Assembly (NCBI GenBank): GCA_037138755.1
Contig: JBAXHT010000001.1
Span: 1,459,805 to 1,523,804, forward strand
DNA from: Armatimonadota bacterium
Lineage (GTDB): Bacteria > Armatimonadota > Fimbriimonadia > Fimbriimonadales > Fimbriimonadaceae
Direction of reading: 5' to 3'
DNA length: 64,000 nt
Below the pieces are notes generated by a model. It made no database searches and was not told where the DNA came from. It saw only the letters and a program-made list of their open reading frames with translations. Shown in pieces: positions 59,963 through 64,000 of the stretch (position 1 is the first letter of the stretch; each line of letters begins with the position of its first letter). A program made the translations under genes and the position numbers.

Positions 59963-62509
59963 GTGGCCCTGCTCTCACTGATCGCCTACGTCGCCGGATT
60001 CCAATCATCGATCAACGGACCCCAGTTCCGGCTCGATTCAACGAATTCGTTCCCGTTCGTCATCCCCTGGGATGATGCTGTTAGCGGAACGGCGACCGAT
60101 GTCAGCTTTCTCAATGCAAAACCCGCCGGAAAGAACGGCCGGATCATCGCCAAAGATGGTCACTTCTTTGAGGCAACAACCGGGAAGAGAGTTCGGTTCT
60201 TTGGTACCAACCTTGGCGCAAGAGCCGCATTTCCCCTGAAGGAAGACGCTCCAAAAATTGCCGCTCATCTGGCGAAAATGGGGATCAATATCGTCCGGTT
60301 CCACCACCTGCAGAACGATTGGGATAAAGAGTTCGGGATGATTTGGAAGAAGGGCCGAGAGCATATCGAGTTCGATCCCGTCCAGGTTGACCGGCTCGAC
60401 TTCTTCTTTGCCGAGCTTAAGAAGCAGGGTATTTACACCAACATGAACTTGCAAACCACGCGCAAGATGGTGCCCGAGCTTGGATTCCCCGCGAGCACTC
60501 TCGAAATCCCGAACTTCCAAAAGAAGGTCGACAAGCTCAACGATAGGATGATTGGACTGCAAAAGCAGTACGCCAAAGACCTGATCGACCGAGTCAACCC
60601 GTACACAAAGCTGAAATACAGAGATGACCCCGCCTTGATGGTGATCGAGATCAACAACGAGAACTCCCTAGTCGGCTGGCCTGGAGAATCGCCCGGTCAG
60701 GGGTTAGAAAAATGGCCCGAGCCATACCAGAGCGAACTCCGAGCGAAGTGGAACAACTGGCTGAAAGCTAAGTATCTGAACGATGTCGGGCTCGCCAAAG
60801 CCTGGCCGACCAGGGACACAAGATCCGGAGCTTCGGCTACCACCCCGAAGAGTAAGTGGACTTGGGAGAATCAGTCGAACGGGGACGTTACGTATACAAC
60901 GACCGCCAGCGATGCAGAAGGGGCACCGTTGCTCACAGCCGTCATCAAGTCAAACCCTGGGCCTAACTGGAACGTTCAGGCTCACTTAGGCGGACTCACC
61001 CTAGTTAACGGAAAGACCTATACTGTGCAGTTTCAGGGTAAGGCTGATAAAAAAGTTGGAGTCAACATCGACAGTCGCCTCGATATGCCGGACTGGCGAT
61101 TCCTCGGGTTAGGTGGTTCTGTGGAACTAACTTCAGATTGGAAAACCTATTCACTGAGTTGGACCGCGATTGCCACAGAACCTGCTCATGCCCGACTGGG
61201 GTTCGTACTTGGCGATATTCGTGGAACGGTTCAGATCAAAAATCTAACCATTCGCGAGGGAACCCTCGAGACCGGAGTCGAACCTGGCCAAACTTTGGTG
61301 CGAGGCAATATCGGGATACCGAGCGCGGGAACCTCTGCAAAGTACAACGACTACGCTACATTCCTTTTAGAGACCGAAGCGAATTACAGCACTGCGATGC
61401 GCAAGTATCTGCGAACCGATCTTGGCTTCGACAAAGTCAACATGATCGACTCTCAAATCTCCTGGGGCGGGCTAACCTCGCTGGTCCGCGAGAAGAACAT
61501 GGAGTTTGCAGACAACCATGCATATTGGAATCACCCTGCTTTCATTGGCAGCGACTGGGACCCCAAGAACTATCGTGTCGAGCGAAATGCTCTTGTCAAC
61601 TCTCCCGATCTGGGCACCCTGAAAGACTTGTCGATCTGGCGAGTGGCCGGCAAACCCTATAGTGTGAGTGAGTACAACCATCCTGCTCCGAGCGATTTTC
61701 AATGTGAAATGATGCCGCTGTATGCCGCCGTTGGTGCAACTCAAGATTGGGACATTCTGTACACCTTCGCTTGGGATGGAACTGGCTCAAGGGAGAAGAA
61801 CGACTTGTATGAGGGCTACTTCGACTTTGCTAAGAATCCGGCGAAGAAGGCGTTCTTCCCCGCAACTGCCTTGACGTTTCGGCTGGGGCTGTTCGAGCCG
61901 TTCGGCAACTTCAGTCCCATCTTTATTCCCGAAGACGGCTGGAAGAACTCCATGTTCCCAAGCGCATTCTCGAAAGACATTGATGTTCTAACTAAGCGCC
62001 ACGCGATTGCGACAACGAAGTTCCAATGGCTACAAACCGAATCCACCACAACCGCCACCCGAACCGGGAACGGCACCGATAATGTCGTGGTTTTTGAATC
62101 TGATAAAGCAATCAGCATCGCTGGATTTGTTGGCGGAAAGTCGGTCAAAACAAAGTACGGAACGTTCAAGTTCGCCAACACGCCTACGAACTTTGCGTCC
62201 CTCATGCTCACCCCTCTGGATGGAAACGCTCTCAAAGTTTCTAAGCGAGTGTTGCTCACGGTCGTCGGTCGAGTTGAGAATCAGAACATGGGCTGGAACG
62301 CGGCTCGCGATTCGGTCAGCGATCAATGGGGAACGGCACCGAGTTCGGCTGAAGTCATTCCGGTCACTGTGACACTCGCCGCCAGCACACCCGTCAAAGT
62401 CAGTAGTCTCGATAGCACCGGAAAGCCAAAGAAGGCTCTTTCCTTCAGCAACAAGAGCTTCGAAATCAACCTCTCCAGCCGGTCCGCTTGGTACGAGATC
62501 ACTCAATAA
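59963..62509 (+). CDS. Clan-A-type glycoside hydrolase with an inserted carbohydrate-binding module, exported
   Basis: The protein has 848 residues from GTG 59963. An N-terminal hydrophobic segment (ALLSLIAYVAGFQS) is the likely signal. About 40-270 hold the first half of a TIM barrel: KRVRFFGTNLGARAAF, MGINIVRFHHLQNDWD, and ALMVIEINNENSLVGW with the acid Glu. About 290-430 form an inserted CBM4/9-like jelly roll (GKTYTVQFQGKADKKVGV, TSDWKTYSLSW). About 450-620 finish the barrel, with PYSVSEYNHPAPSD as the probable nucleophile. The C-terminus is beta-rich. Substrate specificity is not clear. Confidence 0.8.
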   Translation: MALLSLIAYVAGFQSSINGPQFRLDSTNSFPFVIPWDDAVSGTATDVSFLNAKPAGKNGRIIAKDGHFFEATTGKRVRFFGTNLGARAAFPLKEDAPKIAAHLAKMGINIVRFHHLQNDWDKEFGMIWKKGREHIEFDPVQVDRLDFFFAELKKQGIYTNMNLQTTRKMVPELGFPASTLEIPNFQKKVDKLNDRMIGLQKQYAKDLIDRVNPYTKLKYRDDPALMVIEINNENSLVGWPGESPGQGLEKWPEPYQSELRAKWNNWLKAKYLNDVGLAKAWPTRDTRSGASATTPKSKWTWENQSNGDVTYTTTASDAEGAPLLTAVIKSNPGPNWNVQAHLGGLTLVNGKTYTVQFQGKADKKVGVNIDSRLDMPDWRFLGLGGSVELTSDWKTYSLSWTAIATEPAHARLGFVLGDIRGTVQIKNLTIREGTLETGVEPGQTLVRGNIGIPSAGTSAKYNDYATFLLETEANYSTAMRKYLRTDLGFDKVNMIDSQISWGGLTSLVREKNMEFADNHAYWNHPAFIGSDWDPKNYRVERNALVNSPDLGTLKDLSIWRVAGKPYSVSEYNHPAPSDFQCEMMPLYAAVGATQDWDILYTFAWDGTGSREKNDLYEGYFDFAKNPAKKAFFPATALTFRLGLFEPFGNFSPIFIPEDGWKNSMFPSAFSKDIDVLTKRHAIATTKFQWLQTESTTTATRTGNGTDNVVVFESDKAISIAGFVGGKSVKTKYGTFKFANTPTNFASLMLTPLDGNALKVSKRVLLTVVGRVENQNMGWNAARDSVSDQWGTAPSSAEVIPVTVTLAASTPVKVSSLDSTGKPKKALSFSNKSFEINLSSRSAWYEITQ

Positions 62510-62516
62510 TCCGCCC

Positions 62517-64000
62517 ATGATCCCTCCTGTCCTTCTTCAGCAAATTCAGCTCCCGTTCATTGCGCCGTGCTTTAGCTCGCACATGGTGTTACAGCGCGAC
62601 AAGCCCAACAACATCTGGGGTTGGAGTTCGCCAGGGTCGCAGATTCGAGTCTCCATCGGAGGCTCGCGGGCGACGGCAACGACTGATGCCACCGGGAAGT
62701 GGATCGCCCAAATCAAGCCTCCAAAGGCCGGTGGCCCTTACAAGTTGACCATCGAGGGACTCCAGAAGGTCGAACTCGATGACATCCTCGTCGGCGATGT
62801 CTGGATCTGCTCGGGTCAATCGAACATGGAGATGGGGATCTCCATGGCAAAGGATGCAAAGAACGAAATTGCCGCAGCGACCGACTCCCATATCCGGATT
62901 TTCATGGGCACCAAAACAACCTCGTTGAAGCCTGCCAGCACCAATGAAGGAACTTGGGCAGTCTGCTCCCCCGAAACCGTAGCAAAGGGCGGCTGGGGCG
63001 GATTTTCCGCGGTTGGCTACTACTTCGGCCGACATCTTCGGGCCAAAGTCGGGGTGCCAATCGGACTGATCCAAACCGCATGGGGCGGCTCCGCTGCCGA
63101 AGCCTGGACCAGTAGCGCCGGATTGGCTCCCGTCAAAGACTTCGACGACCAAGTCGCCCAAGCGCGAATCCAATCAATTGGTTCTGCGTCTTCAACCCAC
63201 GACCTGATCGAAAAGTGGGTGACTCAGAACTCACCCATGCCAGCAGGAGCCGGTAACAAAACCGTCAAACTTCCCGGAACCACCCGCCAAATGGGCCAAG
63301 ACGGCAAACGCCGAGTCTATTGGTTCCATCGAACCCTCAACCTCACCAAAGACCAAATCAGTCAACCCTGGCTCACCGTTGGTTCTGTCGAAGGTGCCGA
63401 CGCCCTCTACATCAACGGCAAACGCGTGATGGCGGGCAACAGTATCCTGATCTGGCAAGCCGCCCAAATGCCCGCCGGAGTCCTGAGAGAGGGCGAAAAT
63501 GATCTCTGGTTCCGTCTCGTCGACCTCAACGGAAACGGAGGGGTCACCAACCCACAGTTTAACATGGACTTTGGTGGCGGAAACCGCGTCGAACTCGGCG
63601 GCCAATGGGAGATCTACCCGGGTGCCGAACTCGACAAGCTCCCCAAGTTCCCGCCAATGATCGAAGGCAACCCCAACTGGCCAACCGTCCTCCACAACGC
63701 GATGCTCCGGCCCTTCCAGCCGATGGCAATCAAAGGTGCCATCTGGTACCAAGGCGAAACCAACGTCGGCCGAGGTGAGCAATACTCCCGCCTCCTACCC
63801 GCCCTCATCACCGATTGGCGCAAAGGCTTCGCCCAAGGCGACTTTCCATTCCTCGTCGTCCAGCTCGCCAACTACGGCCGCAAACATGATCAACCAAGCG
63901 AAAGCGGCTGGAGCGAACTCCAAGAAGCCCAAGCCACCGCCGTCACTCGAGTAAAGAACGCTGCGCTCGTCTGCACGGTCGACATCGGAATGGGTAACGA
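62517..64000 (+). CDS. Sialate O-acetylesterase-like SGNH hydrolase, 3' end cut by the window
   Basis: ATG 62517 opens a frame that runs off the window end (494 codons seen). VGDVWICSGQSNMEM carries the SGNH block I nucleophile Ser, LIQTAWGGSAAEAW the Gly block and AIWYQGETNVGR the Glu/Asn block. A jelly-roll insert (about 245-370) matches the family. It removes O-acetyl groups from sialic acids or plant hemicellulose. It lies seven bases after the glycoside hydrolase stop, so both belong to one operon. The N-terminus (MIPPVLLQQIQLPFIAPCF) may be an export signal but is weak. Confidence 0.88.
   Translation, partial: MIPPVLLQQIQLPFIAPCFSSHMVLQRDKPNNIWGWSSPGSQIRVSIGGSRATATTDATGKWIAQIKPPKAGGPYKLTIEGLQKVELDDILVGDVWICSGQSNMEMGISMAKDAKNEIAAATDSHIRIFMGTKTTSLKPASTNEGTWAVCSPETVAKGGWGGFSAVGYYFGRHLRAKVGVPIGLIQTAWGGSAAEAWTSSAGLAPVKDFDDQVAQARIQSIGSASSTHDLIEKWVTQNSPMPAGAGNKTVKLPGTTRQMGQDGKRRVYWFHRTLNLTKDQISQPWLTVGSVEGADALYINGKRVMAGNSILIWQAAQMPAGVLREGENDLWFRLVDLNGNGGVTNPQFNMDFGGGNRVELGGQWEIYPGAELDKLPKFPPMIEGNPNWPTVLHNAMLRPFQPMAIKGAIWYQGETNVGRGEQYSRLLPALITDWRKGFAQGDFPFLVVQLANYGRKHDQPSESGWSELQEAQATAVTRVKNAALVCTVDIGMGN

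Overview
The window looks like the chromosome of a free-living bacterium of the Armatimonadota (Fimbriimonas-like). The strongest hint is three copies of a pseudopilin head reading MRKAFTLIELLVVIAIIAIL followed by FPVFAQA, a form typical of that phylum (family knowledge, not tested here). The rest fits a diderm, saprophytic organism: a complete type IV pilus assembly operon with a secretin, many lipoproteins, heme-export (Ccm) genes, a PEP-CTERM protein and plant-polysaccharide enzymes. No rRNA, CRISPR array, prophage or insertion sequence was seen. The only RNA gene found is a tRNA-Leu(CAA).

Layout. 1-8.6 kb: a metallo-hydrolase fragment, a metzincin-like lipoprotein, a SurA-like lipoprotein, then a run tsaE / Gfo-Idh-MocA oxidoreductase / DsbA-RibD_C fusion / ABC permease / ABC ATPase, then an S-adenosylmethionine decarboxylase. 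8.6-13.3 kb: two glycosyltransferases and a beta-propeller phosphoesterase. 13.3-21 kb: three pseudopilin plus small-lipoprotein pairs (the third pseudopilin has an in-frame TAA), a TrmH methyltransferase, a 59-residue membrane protein and a trio of minor pseudopilins. 21-24.4 kb: polysaccharide deacetylase, glycosyltransferase, SGNH hydrolase and two unknown proteins. 24.5-27.5 kb: a CIRCE-controlled groES-X-groEL operon in which X is a four-helix-bundle protein with a long Arg/Gly-rich tail. 27.8-31.6 kb: a giant PEP-CTERM protein with autotransporter-type beta repeats. 31.8-37.4 kb: esterases, a Crp-family regulator, CorC, a DgkA-PAP2 fusion, ybeY and rpsU. 37.5-49.6 kb, all leftward: pilin, pilC, pilB, pilQ, pilP, pilO, pilN, pilM, an HD-GYP protein and a second minor-pseudopilin trio. 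49.6-52.7 kb: tRNA-Leu, ccmA-B-C-D and a methyltransferase. 52.7-64 kb: small unknown proteins, a ParE-type toxin-antitoxin pair, GH9 cellulase, CoA-binding protein, MetY, cupin, a clan-A-type glycoside hydrolase and a sialate O-acetylesterase cut by the window end.

Themes. (1) Many single genes have a TAnnnT or CATAAT -10 box ending about 5-9 bases before ATG/GTG with no Shine-Dalgarno, which suggests widespread leaderless transcription. (2) Degenerate 7-base repeats occur at four places, including an inverted 4+5 array ending four bases before groEL, and two larger inverted-repeat elements lie at 51.8 and 54.6 kb. (3) Secretion and pilus machinery is highly expanded. Coordinates of starts were chosen by reading upstream signals. 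Functions are by motif recognition only; no database search was possible.
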